Source: Argopecten irradians
Lineage: Eukaryota; Mollusca; Bivalvia; Pectinida; Pectinidae
Assembly: GCF_041381155.1 (NCBI RefSeq)
Contig: NC_091140.1
Coordinates: forward strand, 19,992,864 to 20,056,863
Length of the DNA: 64,000 nt
Direction of reading: 5' to 3'
Below the pieces are notes generated by a model. That model was not told where the DNA came from, did not search any database, and saw nothing but the letters and a program-made list of their open reading frames with translations. Positions 24,257 through 38,700 of the stretch are shown one piece after another. The position numbers and the translations under genes were made by a program. Position 1 is the stretch's first letter, and each line of letters opens with the position of its first letter.

Positions 24257-26439
24257 TTCGCCCGGAATTGGGAGGGATCGGTTTTGGGAAGTTTTATTTA
24301 CTATTAATAAAGAGGAATTCATTCCGTACATGACTTCCATGTTCGGTTTCTAGAGGTGATCGGTTTTGAGAAGGTTCGGTTTCGAGAAGTTACACTCTAT
24401 ATACATATATAGATGCACTGTTACAGTCTGTAATCTGTGGTTGTCCACTTTCACGTATCTCAAGGGTCTGTCTGATTATATATTTATGTAACTCCCTTAA
24501 GTTCGTCCTGATAGATACAGAGATACGCTGATCTCATTAACAAAATGTAATACATAAACAATTAAATCATAGTATGTATGCTGAATTCGAAAAAAAAATA
24601 TTGTATACATTTATTTCTTATATGGAAAAAATATGAATATACTTATACATATCTTTAAAAGGAAAAATAAAAAGGCAAATTGATTGTACTTTATTGGGAG
24701 TATTGCCAACCTCCAATGAGATGAAATTGCGTGATCACCCATGAAAACACGAGTAAATCGTGTAAACATACATGTTTGTAAACATGTTGACGATAAGAAG
24801 GGATATAGAATGATCTATTTCAAGAAAGTTATGTGTGTTTATTTGTTTACTGTTTTAGGTCGATATTTCTAGAAGTAGAAGGTCAGTCTCCAATATTCTT
24901 GAATTAGGGTTTAGCTATATATACTCCAGCTGTCCAAGGCCAATCAGAACTGTAATGAGACTTGTAATTAGACATATCAACAACTGTACAGCGCCATATT
25001 AGATTATATTGGGAGAGCTATTGTAACTTTATCTGTGGATTGTTACAAAGCATTGTTTGGATTTATTCATGTTGCCTGGAATTTTACAAATTATCTTTGA
25101 ACATTCATTTTCCTCCTGAAGTTGTGAATATTGTTAAAAAGGAACCTGGAAGGATTAAGGAGAATACCAAGACATTCACATACAGAAAAGTAACACGTTA
25201 AATTCTCGTATTACTCTTGTACCACCACCAATTACTTAAGATATTGTAAACCATTTATGTATGATATTGTATATATAATTAAATTGTGTTTTGAATTTAG
25301 CTGCTGGTTTCTCATTTCAGTTATTTTTTTGGTCATAACAATATGGAACAACCAAAGTACCCATAGGTCTACTTTTTAGACGTTTTAAACGACCTCTAAA
25401 ACGTCTTAAAATGGTGTATGGACACTTTGGTGGGTCTGTATTGATATAAACTGTAAATAACTCTCTTATCCCGGTTTCATAGTGCACGTGTGATAATGAG
25501 ATCTGATAGAATTTACACTCGATCCACTCACCATACATATCCCTATAATTTTAACTTATGCGTCTTTTTTTCACTTGACATAAGTATTCTGATTATTAGA
25601 AGATTTACTAATCTGATGTCGATTTCGTATAACGAATGTTTATAAGCGTGTACATATTATCACCACAATACTATTTTATGCATTCATTGCCCCGGTTGCA
25701 TTGTGATATGAACGTTTATTTACCCGATGATGTAATATTTCCCGAAGGCTTGATTTTATATCACACATCAACAGGGGACATAATTGTTAATTTGCCAAAA
25801 GGTTAATTCGCTATTTGTTTGGAAAATATTTCATGTATTTCTATTTGTGATGAGTAAAAATTACATTCAATACGCTTAGTCTGTCATTTTTGTACAATCA
25901 GAAGGGGATATAACAATGGGCGATCACTATGGGGGCACACGTCCCATGTAAATACGACATTTATTTTCCCTTAGGGAATGACGTTGTTTGATTTCCCTGG
26001 ACATCATGTGAGGTGTTTTAACCAGCAGAGGCCTTGTTATTAGCTCGGGTATGATTATTGTGACGGTGTAGTTTTGGGAATAATCTAAATGTTTTTTGTT
26101 GTTGTTTTTTTGTAATTTGATATGGAACTTATTTATATAATTTAGGTGTAACTTAATCTGGATTTGACCTGAACATATATGGTGATGGCTTGCGTTAACG
26201 ATACTCATTTCTCAGTCCTTTAAAACGAGTCATTAATTCCTTAAACTCATATTTTGATTTAACAGTGTTCGATCGTCTTTTGATTTTTTAATATAATGTT
26301 CACAAAATGCTAGATTTCTTGAATTTTACTTTCAATATTTCTTTTTTTTTAATTTTCTTTTCATATAACGTGGTTCTCTATCAATCTCATAATAAACAAA
26401 AACATTACAGGCATTTCTTTTTAACTCCAAGCAAGCGTT
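24257..26439. other. Gene-free spacer between MULE and LINE fragment, copy 1
   Basis: No gene is supported. It holds a short GC-rich patch just right of the MULE with repeated GATCGGTTTTGGGAAG-type strings (24,275-24,390), a TATA-like string near 24,917, and a hairpin at 25,378. A minus open frame at 25,317-25,538 has no recognisable domain. The whole stretch is kept nearly unchanged in copy 2. Confidence 0.5.
25378..25406. repeat. Perfect 10-bp stem hairpin, copy 1
   Basis: AGACGTTTTA pairs with TAAAACGTCT across a nine-base loop. It is kept in copy 2 at 45,635-45,663. Confidence 0.6.
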
Positions 26440-27400
26440 TACAAAAACTTGAATGAAGTTTTTTCAATATCTGGTGACTTTTGAAAACTTGAAAACCCCA
26501 TATCTCGCTTCCGTATCCAAGTATGTTGTTGATATATGTATCAAATACTGAACATTGTGTGCCGATATTGAAATTATTTTTCTTAAATTTACTGGTGACA
26601 GCGATGTGTTTTTATGTGATATTAAATTTCCGTTAAAATTCATCAATATACCCAAATAATTAAATTGGTTTACTATCTCTATAACACGATTGTCATATGA
26701 CCAACTCTCAAAATCTTTGATATTTCCACCATTTCGAAAAATAACGATTTTGGTTTTGGAAGCTTTTAGATTTAGTTTCTATTCAAGATTATATACATAT
26801 AAAGCATCATGTTGTTTTTGTAATGATTCTGGAATTTCAACAAATTTAAGAGACATATTTCTATTCATGAACAATTTTCTGAAATGAAATTCAATTCCAT
26901 GTCATTTACATAAATACTAAAAAGAATGGATGAAAGGATATCCTTCTGGAACAAACCGATCTGATTTGGGTAGTATTCTAATAATATGTCATTCAAAGTG
27001 ATGCACGACTTTACATTTTTATACAATGACTGAATAATATTGAACATTTTCCCTTGTATTCCAAGCTTTGAAAGTTTATACCACAAACAACAAAATGCTT
27101 TCAATTAAGTCAAAGGCTTTCGTGTTATCCACGAAACAACAATACAGTCTCTCTTTTGCTTTCAGTGTTTTATTGACTATTGTTTGCAAGGCGAATATGG
27201 TATCAACTTTGGATAAACCTGGTTTAAATCCAAATTGTGCATCAGTTATTTTATCATATTCATTATTCCATTTCAGTAATCTTTGATTCAATATCCCCGT
27301 AAATAATTTTCCTAGACAACAGTAAAAACCTCTATAATTATTTTGGTCATCCACGTTCCCTTTTTTAAAAATTGGAACAGGCTTCAGGGAAATATCCTGA
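26440..27400 (-). mobile_element. Dead LINE (non-LTR) reverse-transcriptase fragment, copy 1
   Basis: Read on the minus strand: NNYRGFYCCLGKLFTGILNQ, then DAQFGFKPGLSKVDTIF and FVDNTKAFD (motif A with its aspartate). A frame change follows, then WYKLSKLGIQGKMFNIIQSL, GLFQKDILSSILFSIYVNDM (motif B region), and later FNYLGILMNFNGN. The stretch that should hold the YADD box (motif C) is missing between about 26,860 and 26,880. No endonuclease or full 3' end is present. The clade (CR1-, Jockey- or Nimb-like) is not resolved. It lies in the spacer between genes A and B. Confidence 0.75.
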
Positions 27401-29789
27401 TTTTAAGACATAAATTCACAGTGAGACATTATTTTTTCACATATACATATGAAGGTCTTTCCGAAGGAAAATTTTATAGCCAAGTCTACAAATTGTGAAC
27501 TTAATTTATTGTGAGCGGTACAGTGGAATAGTCGTTATGTATTTGTTGGACAAAAATAATATTTATTTGCATGTTTATGCATTTAATAATTGTAAACATA
27601 CAGAAAAGTATAGAAAATTGTGTCCGAGTGGTTTTCTGGGGCATTGCTCCACTAGGACACATAGGCACCATTTCGTACCCGGCCGAAAGAGATAGTAGGC
27701 CGGTTATGTATATTTGTTCTAGGTATGCATGATTTAATAACTAGTTTAATAACTACTCTCTAAAATATGTAAATCTGTATAATATTATTAACTTCTCATT
27801 TAGTGTTATTTGATATATACATTAATCAATTACGTTCATTGGCAAGATACATTGGCATGAGATTAAGGTTTCTGTAACAATTGCAAACGATGCTTTATTT
27901 CAAATGTCAATCTTGCTGATGTTTCGACACTTTTGCCGGAATCCTCGCCATAGGTTTGGCTTCAAATAAATCATTTTCGGTCAAGGCGCACTTCAGGAGG
28001 AGCCCAAAATTGGAATCTCTAACCCATTTTAGTTAAGTTTATTTTTTGTCCGTCTCGGGTTTTACCATTAGAATGAATCAATACTGATTTAAAAGTAATG
28101 TCTTTATTTTCTAAAAAGAAACAATTGTGTAAACACTAATATGATAACAAAAATCACAACATTGTAGAAAAATCACATAAGATCATTGCACCTGGTCGCC
28201 ATGCTCTACATGGTGCATATATACAAAAAAAAATGCCAATTAGCAATAAGCAGGTATAAAATTAAACTTTCAAAGTAAATCAATGGAGCATATTTTTCTA
28301 TGCTAAACTTGTATGCAAATGACATTTGAATATTGTTTAATATAAAATTCAAAATACTAAAAATTCAATATAAATACTCTAAAAATATCAATGCCTATTT
28401 ACATGATTTTGTATAAAAACTTCTCATTTATTGTTATTTGATATATACATTCATCAATTACGTTCATTGGCAAGTTACATTGGCATGAGGGTGGAATTCA
28501 GGAAAAGCTGACAAATTACGTTAAAGACATTCGTTTCACAGTAAAACAAATGGTTTACTGACTTATCTGTATATTGGTCATCGGTAAAATAAAGCAATCA
28601 ACGTTTAGTATGCAATATGGACATGTATACATGTATCAATTATCCGTGTCGTCAAGGCTGATTTATATAAAGAAAAGGTGACAAGTGTTCCACATAGAAA
28701 GGATACGTCGATTAACCCAATACAATAGATTCTAATGACACTTAAGCAGGCATTTCTAAATTAATCATAAATAAAGTGTCAGGTTAATACGATCAATATT
28801 CAATCTTTAATTTAATAAGGTTAATATGAGAATTGAACTTATCACAATATGAAGTAGCCCTAACGAACGGAATGATAATGTGTAAACAACAACAAATGTA
28901 ACAAAGTACATGTAGTTCAACATAATAAAATGACAGAACACAGTAAATTTGGACAATTTACGAAATTAAGGCAAATACTTTAGAACTAAACACAACAGTT
29001 GCAATTACAATTCTATGCTATTTAGATAGATATTTGTGTATTTTTTTGTGTTTAACCATTCTTGTAAATAACATACTTGCTGCAGAAAAATCCTTGGTTT
29101 TGGCCTGAAATTGAGGATTTTACAAAGGTCGCATACTTTTGCCTGAATCCACGCCATCAGTTTTGCTTCAAGTAAAGTTATCATTAACGGTCAAGCGCAC
29201 TTCCGGAGGATCCCAATATTGTATTCTATTCACTAACGCATTTTAGTTATGCTTATTTGCTTCAGAAATTTAAACTTAAATCAAGCCCTAAATATTGGAT
29301 GTACTAATTTCAGGATATATTTGACTTAATTTTTTTAAAACGTGGTCCAAAAGAGGGGCTTCCCACTACCTGGGGTCATGCCGGTCTTTTTTGTATTGCT
29401 ACCTACAACTACATACAATGAAGCAGCGTCATACTAAAGAAACACTCTATATACTATGAAAAGGTTGCATAATACTATTTGCATAATACTGTTTCCTACC
29501 TTAGTGCATTTGTCTAAGATGCTATCTTTTTATTTTTCAATGGAGATGGATTTTGTAGTTATCAAATGATTAGTGACTTTAGATGATTCAGAAATATTAC
29601 ATGTAAGGACATGAACAGAGAACAGGATTGATGTAAGCACTGATCACTATTATAAAAATACAATTAAAGAACAGTTTGGATTCTTAGAAGACACTCCGAT
29701 AAAAATGTATTTGTAGTTATGCAACAATGGACAGTTATACCGTCATATTCACACTATATAGATTGTTAATAATTCATTTTTCCTTAGTT
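27401..29789. repeat. Spacer with two pairs of diverged internal repeats, copy 1
   Basis: A 70-base motif (ACTTCTCATTTAGTGTTATT to CATTGGCATGAG) at 27,791-27,860 recurs at 28,419-28,490. A second motif (CTTTTGCCGGAATCCTCGCC to CATTTTAGTTAAG) near 27,930-28,040 recurs, more diverged, near 29,137-29,250. These suggest old segmental copying or two insertions of one repeat. No gene is supported. Confidence 0.5.
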
Positions 29790-32700
29790 TTAATGCCCTG
29801 CGCTACTCCCTTGGCCAACATTGGTCCCCCCTTTGTGTAGGTAGAGGACTGGCCACACGACATAGTCGACGCTGTCTCCACCTTTCGTGTAGGATCTGAG
29901 ACGGTCATGGTCAAACTTCTCACCATGAGAGATTTCCCATTCCATACAGACAGGCGGATCTTGTACTCGCATCATCCAGACGTATCTCACGGTCGCATTG
30001 ATAAACTTGTCACACGCCTCGATAGTTTTGTCTGTCATGGTTTGCTTTAATCTCGTTTTGATGACCTGATAGGAAAACGAGTTTTAGATTACATTTTGTA
30101 ATAAAAGCATCGGATGTACGTGTTCGCGTATAGTCGACAATAATAGTGCTTGACAATATTGATTCCAGACTTAAAGTAATTGGTCGTTTTTGCATGCAAG
30201 AAAATACATATAAGTGTTAGCCCCTGGTCCCTGGCTATGTATCTATACTAGTCAATGCTATCATACACATATTCATTGTTCTCAATGACTTCGAGAAACA
30301 AGTAAATACATATGTCATGACAAGAGCCCCAGGCGGTACCATGGTATCTACCATTAAATGATCTCAGCCCGATGACAAATTTAAATGTATCTATTCTGAT
30401 TTCTTTAGCTTCTTCTAGTTGACTAAATACTATGTATGGCACAACTTATGAAGATGATTACAGTAATTGGCTTATAAAAAAGAATGTAATCGGCTGAACT
30501 AACCATGAAAAATGTATACGTATTAAAATTTTAATTTTTAGATCCGAGATGGCCGCCTGCCAGCAATGTTTTTTTCTGTTCTTACAAGTGTACCATGTTT
30601 TTATTCGCACAATTAGGGGATAAAGGGAACCTGTTCAGTAAAATTTGAAAACAGGATTTTCTCATTTCTTTCTGAATAAAGGGTTATTATCCATTCGTAA
30701 TGTGTATAAGGTAAATTTGAGAACTATATATTTAGTACTATATATATATATCAAAATGAAGACAACAGACTATATTTAAAATAAAATGTTTCACCCTCAT
30801 CGATGTTGTTTTTAAATACATGTATCTCCCAAAACAACTGGTATAGTTATAGAGATTAGGGACCTACACATATAAATAAAGGAAAGTTCACAACTTATGA
30901 AGATGATTACAGTAATTTGCTTATAAAAAAAGAATGTAATCGGCTTAACTAACCAAGACAAATGTATACGTATTAAAATATTAATTTTAAGATCCAAGAT
31001 GGCCGCCTGTCAGCCATGTTTTTTTCTGTTCTTACAAGTGTACCATGTTTTTATTCGCACAATTAGGGGATAAAGGGAACCTGTTCAGTAAAATTTGAAA
31101 ACAGGATTTTCTCATTTCTTTCTGAATAAAGGGTTATTATCCATTCGTAATGTGTATAAGGTAAATTTGAGAACTATATATTTAGTACTATATATATATA
31201 TCAAAATGAAGACAACAGACTATATTTAAAATAAAAAGTTTCACCCTCATTGGTGTTGTTTTTTAAATACATGTATCTCCTAAAAACAACTGGTATAGTT
31301 ATGGAGATTAGGGACCTATACATATAAATAAAGGAAAGTGAACTGACAATCTTAATAAATACATATCATTATGTACGTGACAAATCGGCAAAACAAAATA
31401 AACCTAACATTTATCCAGTACTTGTCGAGAAATAATGATAATACCGACTGTTTACTGAATGTACGACGGACGCCGAACCACGGACGAATTTCCTTTTACC
31501 AGAAATAATCAAATGCATAACACATTTTTCTCGATATAATGACCTCCGCGTAAATTATAAAAAATACTTGTATCCATTGATTACTTCTTATGTCGGGTTA
31601 ATGAATACATATCATTATGTCATACAGTTAAAGGTAGCGAACCACCTACCCAGGTGAAGTTGGAAACACTATTGTACTACACTCTACCAGACATCAGCCA
31701 CCATCACACACCGCAATACAAAATTTTACAGCGCGTGATGGTCTCCTATACTGTACTAATTTGTGCTGTGTAAATCATCAGTTTTGTGTAGAAACTGACC
31801 TCTCATAATAATATAATCGCAGGAATGATCCTGGACTTGAACCACTTTCGATTTATAAACTCTGGTAGCACTCTACTGTGAAAAAAAGGATGTATCTACT
31901 GTATCCATAAAGTATTGTCGAGTTACAAAAAGAGCAGTGAATAAACCTCTAGAATTTATATGCGTATTGCTCAGAGGATAAACTAGATGTTATACCGAAT
32001 TCATATTGGTATGTTCTAGATCAATTCAAGTTTCTAATCATTAAAAACACCACACTGTGGTAACCAAAGATAATGTATCTGGCGATGTCGCGCTATAGTT
32101 ATCAATATCTGGTACTGCTATGGTGAATTTGTAGTGGACTCCACAAAAGTCCTTACCTGAGCGACTCACGCAATACTGCAACAGTTTCTAAACACAGTCT
32201 AGAATACACAAAGTAAATATCAATAACACAATATCAAACATTGACAACCTCTAATATTATATTCCCCCACTTTTACTTCTTTATCTATTATGTACCATGG
32301 AATCATGATAGTACGAAGATACTTTACAGACAATGCTCAACCTGAATGCATGGGTGGACCTACTTGCGTTAAGTATTATCAGAGATCAGTTCAACATACA
32401 CAGTACTCGTATACATATTTTTAATTACCCATCATCGAAACGAACCACGGCAGACTTAGATAAATGAAAGTAGACGAATAAAAGTTCATTTGTAAGTGGT
32501 GTTTTTTATCAGTAGTTTTTTTTTTTTGGACATACAAAGTCTTACTGCGCGTGAGTACAATTTTAATTACGATTTATCACACTCTTATTTCACTAATGTT
32601 AATACAAATAATTTGACAAGAACTTCATCGGCATTATTATCTGTGATAACTTACAGCTTTAGAGAATATCAAGTAGAACTTGATAGCTTCTTGTTCTTCC

Positions 32701-35700
32701 AATGTCGTTCTCGAGATTCTCCATTGCATCGATCGCATTCATTAGACGTTATCAGTTTCGGATACTTTCTTCGGCTAGCTTCATTGGTCTGTGAGATTGG
32801 GTCACTTAAGTCACTTATAGCTGGAATGGTGTTGTCGCGGAGCTTGTTGCCAGTTACTGCACTAAGTCTACAGATAATCAAAATATAACCGTCAAAAAAT
32901 ATTAACGATAACCAGTCGCAGTAAAATAAATTCATTACAAAAATATTATAACGTGAGACTTGCTTACTATCGTTCCTCTGAAAAGTGATATTTTGATAAC
33001 ACTGTAGAAAAAAAGTATAATAATCCTTCGGAAACAGAATGGCGTCTTACCTTATCAGTGCCTCATCCTTCGCTTCCCTTTCTGCTGACACGTTTCTCTG
33101 AAGTCTATCTATTGTGTCACGAAGGTTTTCCTCATTCGATTTGCTATGGCGTAAGCTATTAATGATAAAGTAGAACGTTTGTGAAATAGCTAACTTAGAT
33201 TAGATGTGAATTATAAGCTGGTATAGGTTTCCTTAACTCACAATTTCGTTGCAACATGCACAATACTTTCTGCATACCACGACAGAATTACGAGGTGTAG
33301 GTTAGATACCTATACAATTATTTCTCTTCACCTGGCCGGCCGGAGTTCGATCCCCGGCACGGACGTGAAAAGGTTAGGGGGTCACCTGCCCGATCACGTG
33401 GGTTTTCTCCGGGCGCTCCGGTTTCCTCCCACACTAAGATCACTCGCGCGCTTACATCCGGGCCATCGAGACTGATTTACATAAGTTGTGTAACTTGTTT
33501 CGTAATCGATGTTAAATCAATAAAGTTTATAATTATAAACCGTTCGTGACTTTAACTGAAAATTACATTTTTGTGATTTTTAATTTTCCCGATTTGGCTT
33601 TAAGATTACATATAATGTATATATGTTTAAACCATTTTAAAAAACTTGTTTTCGCATATCACAATTTGTCACACGTGAATGACCCTATCAAAGTTTAAAC
33701 AGGAAATCGAAAAATTTTCAGCCGCGAAATTTAAGAACTTTCATTTATAAAAGAAAGTATTAAAGTATATAGTACAGTACATTACCTTTTCAGTGCCTCT
33801 TCCTTAGCCTGCCTTTCCTTGGTCAAGTCCCTTTGTATCCTGTCAACGTTGCTTTTGAAAGTTTCCATCTCTTGCTTTCAACTGATGCATGACTAGAAAC
33901 GTATCGAAAATCAAAAAGATTATGGTAACGCCACATAGATGTGCTTTTGTAGTTATGTTCAATTAATTATATGTTAAAAACAAACATTGGAAAGGGTATG
34001 TTTGTTTTGTTCTATTAGTAAAACAAAAGGGATGGGACCTTAGGCCTTAAACCGCGTAACAGAATGAATTAAAAGATCATTTAAACTCCATATAATTGGC
34101 TATCAGGCCCTTGGAGTCAAAGACAGTAATTATTACACAAATTTGCCTGTTTAATATTATGAAGTGAGTTTACGAAATTTTCAGTTATTTTGACCCTGGT
34201 TAGCCCCCGTCCCTTGGGTCCCTGTGGTGTTCAGCGACGGAACACGATAATGACTATGTTAAATTGCTTATTTACTATAATCTTTACTGAGATTTATTTA
34301 TTTCTCTTCGAAAATTGAGCAAATAAAGCTCATAAATGTGTTTTTCCTATATAAACTATAGTTACGTATGCTCCCACCGCTGACGAATGGTATTTTTTAT
34401 TTATCAAAAACAGGGACAGACGATTTAGTATTTTCATTCAGTTACAAAAATTACTTACTTTACACCATTACCACCATATTTATTCAAAAGATAAAAATGT
34501 TAAAAATAATTAATTGCATCCCGAAGAAAATTCCGTGGCACTTTGTCCTATATGGAATGGAATGATGGAATGGCCTTATGCCTTAGAATGTTTGTGCAGA
34601 ATATCAAAAGGACACAGAACAAAAAAAAACCACTAATACAAACTTTGCCTAACATTCCTAATTAATCAAAGATTCATACCCATGCACTTTACCACGATAA
34701 TTTTGCTATAATTTCAACACAATGGAATTGCATAAACAAAATCAGAAAATTGAGATGTCATATTTATTTTACCTCTGCTCTACTTCTTCTTTAATCTTCT
34801 TTAAGCTCCTGTTTTCATTTTTCATATGTTCCAACTCTTGTTGACTTCTATGGTAAAATGTATATTACATTTAATATGTAGCGTGTTATGTTCATTAAAC
34901 GCCTTCTAATATAGAACGGCTTTATTCTTCATTTGTAAAATCACAAATGTAAAGTCGCTTCCTTTAATTTTGATTTGAAGCTGGATTTACTCGAAGTCGG
35001 TTATAGTGAAATCCTCAGGAAAATGGAAATAAAAACAACCATTGTGACAGAATCTGGCTCAAGATTAGTACTGCCAAAAATCATTATATTAACATATCTA
35101 TCTAGAATTCAGTAAATTGATAATATACGGTCAGACCATAAAGCTAACAATTTCATTCCACACCTTTACAGTCTTTTAAGTTACTGCAAAGTGATTTCTG
35201 CTGTTTTGTTTCCATGAACAAATCGAAACAAATTAAAGTCATAAAAATCACGAAGTTTATAATGCAAAACGTCTGCGCTGTAAAAAACGTTTTTAATGCA
35301 TTATATATGTGTTTTCTATTCATCTAAACAATTTTCACACCTTTATTCATGAAACCTCATGGAATCAAACATATTACTGAAGAAAAAAATGGTCTTGTTA
35401 AAATGTTCGCCAAGTTACAAAACATATAACTTCAATTAACAGTTTATATCCAGACAGCAGCTACAATATGTAACTATCACTGTAAATAACTTTGGTCAAT
35501 GCTAAACATTGTTTCGTCCCTATCTTGTATTGACTATTTCAAACTGATTTCATTGGATTGCTCCGAAAGCTTGCAAAGTAGTTGAGATACTTATCTATAT
35601 ATACTAGGCCGCTTGTAGTTTAGCCAAAACGAGTGTGTCAGTACTGTTCAATTTCAAAGTTGTCAGTTCATAGTTAGATGTATCTTGTTATTTGTTTTTG

Positions 35701-38700
35701 AACGTTGTGTCACTTAATAGTGACGGAATGTATTCAACGGGATAAGACCTAGTGACTTCCATTATCACGTGCGAAGTAGGGATATAAGCGAGTACTCTCA
35801 CACTAAAAATATTAGGATTCTATTACACAGGGACAAAAATCCGATGACTTTCTCATTTTGATTTTCCATGGTTTAGAAAAATATTTGACAGACAATTGTT
35901 TTTTTACCCCAATAAGTGAAACTATTATATCCATATGACAAATTATTCTAAAGGTATGTAACTTTGGCTAATATCAAACCAAATAGGTTTGCGATACCTA
36001 AATCTGTTGAGTTTCGTCTGCTTATTTAATACTTTTGTTTCGTATGTTGATAAAATGAAAGGTAAACAACGTACAATGACATAATCATAAGTAGTATGGT
36101 ATACATTGTATATAGAGATTCCACCAGAAGTTACTACTGTCTTTAATTAAACATAACTGAGGAAATATGTGTTTCGTCTCTATTCAGGGAAACACATCCC
36201 AACATATCGCGTCATTTATATTTATCACATTCTTTCAGTAGATTTATGGTGATGAATGTACCATACCTAAAGTAAAACACAATCGATTTATTGAAAATGA
36301 TATATGTGAAGAAAAACGTACAGACGTGGTCATTTTGCACAAAACCTAAACAAAGCTATTTCGTGATGTCATGTATATATCTTCCAAAATCGTATTCCCT
36401 TAGTCGTCTAGCAAGAGATGTATACGTTTGTCAATTCTCAAAGATATCCATGCATCAATGAATAATAATTTTTATCTGACATGTATAAGAGAATAGATTA
36501 TACAAGTACATTGTAGTTGATTTTACCTTGCCAATGTAGCATCACTACCTTCCATCTGTTTCTTGTACCTCTCGACTTCGCCTTTTGCATCTTTTAATGC
36601 CTTCATTGTACCAACGCTATTGTCTGACAATCTAGATGCAAGTTTAATAAAATAAGGAACCAAACTATACTGTTTACATATTTTATGCACATTCATGATT
36701 TTGATTCCGAATTGATACTTATTTATGAGAGATCATCTATTGAATGAATGAGTGACTTTCACATTTATAACTTAACATAATTAATTCATAGAAGCCGGGT
36801 TACATAAAATTTACACTGGCTCCATTATCATTATACCCTCATAACCTCAACAAAATAAACATCTATTCCTTATATTTACAGTTTTTTAAGTAAATGAATA
36901 TTATTTGTTCCCGCGCGGCAAATGCATATTTTTTTATTAAAATGCCCATATTTACTCTCTCCCGTCATCGTCAACGAATTTGATTGAACAGCTGATTGGA
37001 ATCGAGTCATTCATATGTTCCCGCCAAAATTGGAGTCATGACCCCACGTTGCTACGCCATCGACTATTCACGTAACAATAGAATCGCCGCGCGTGTTGTG
37101 CTAACATTATACACTGATAATGATGATACTGGAAAGCATGATTATTGAGTCCATGTCAGTGCAAACTGTAAATATATGTTTTACCAAAAAATTATCAAAA
37201 TATTACTTACGATTTATTTTCTTCCTTTAAATTTGCTATCTGTGTGTTAAGTTCCTGTATTTCCCTCTCAAGAGTGTCATAGTTCCTAGAATCTCTCCTT
37301 GTACCTTTCGAGCTACTACTACTCTCGTTACGGTAAACAGGAGTTCGAGACGGTGCTTTTCTGTCAAGACTCCCATCCTGTTTTGCTCGCTTTGAAACAT
37401 GCGATACTTGTTCATGTTCGTTTGCTTGTGCAGCTGGACGTTTTGACATGTTTTCTTGTTGTTGTTGTTGTCTTCCTCGTCTTCCTCTATCAGACAAAGG
37501 CTTCAGAAGAACGATACATCATATTGTGTAAACATCCAGTTGCTATTTTTTCATTAATCAAACAATCAGAAACCAAAAAAATCCGAATTGGAGCGAAAAC
37601 TGACGTCATCATGACGGCACAATAGAAACAATGACGTAGCAAATTGATTTAGTAAAAAATATTCTCTTCGAAAGACATTGGAATCATTCGAGAAAACGTA
37701 TTTTATTTCATTAAGTGGTATGGAAAATTTATTAGCACTGATATCACTATTTATTTATTTATTTATTTATAATTATATTTTCTATGTTTCTGGCTTTCTG
37801 ATTGGCCTTTTCATTTTATTTTTTTTTTCATTCCATGATTGAAACAAAAAATCCGAGAATGGCGCGGAAATCCCACGTTATCGTGACGTTACAATAGAAA
37901 CATTTACGTTGCGTATTGATTTGGCAAAAATAATCCCTTGGAAAAAATTAATGGAATCGTGCGAGAAAACGCATTTCATTTTATAAAGTAGCCTGGGAAA
38001 TTAATTATAATAATTTTTTTTTAATTTTATCGGATATGAAATTAAAGTTTGCAAACTTTTGTAAAAATCCGCTAAGCAGATTTAAACAGTTTGCAAACAA
38101 AATTTCTTCCATACCCCAATAAAATTAATTAATAGTGACTTCAATACTTAGATAATGAAATATATATATTTAAAGAATCCGCTATTCGGATTCACATAGT
38201 TTGCAAACATTTCATAAATGAAATCTAAAGAAATATTGAAAGCAATGCTTAAATAATTATTTCTTTATTTTCACACTAAATCTGGCATTTTATTGGCCGA
38301 TTTTCTTTTTTACTCTATTTCACTAAGCCACTATTCCGTCTTACAGAGTGGCCTCCCTTTCAGGTAGGTATCGATTGTTACGTCATTATTTTGTGCGCGC
38401 AATTCACATTGGTTTCTCCACAAAATATAATGTTACGATTGCAAACACATGACGCCATAATCTATACCTATCCGCAAGCGCAGATAACTCTATAATATGC
38501 AAATACGGAATAGAAAATCAACGTTGGTATTGATTTTTTTTAAATCAATTGGTGAAACAATAGAATCGTACGTGTCAATGTGTTTTATTTCATCAATTAG
38601 TCTGGAAAATTAATTAAAAGCATTTATGCCACTATTTATTAATTTTATAGTGTAATGAAATAAATTTTGTTTGCAATCTTTTTTCAGAATCTCATACGCG

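Larger units (their letters stand above)
12890..33000. repeat. Copy 1 of the ~20.1-kb recent tandem duplication
   Basis: From about 12,890 the sequence matches 32,950 onward almost base for base, while left of it the match falls to roughly 90 percent by eye. The unit holds gene A exons 8-1, its upstream region with the MULE, the LINE fragment, and gene B exons 12-9. Offsets between copies run from about 20,080 to 20,260 because of small indels, such as 100 extra bases near 20,100 and one extra MULE internal repeat in copy 2. Confidence 0.9.

Noticed and set aside
25317-25538. 73-codon minus open frame, kept in copy 2
   Set aside because: Conservation is explained by the recent duplication. 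It spans a hairpin and has no domain.
27615-27700. tRNA-like GTCCGAGTGGTT start
   Set aside because: The B-box is not recognisable and no SINE body follows clearly.
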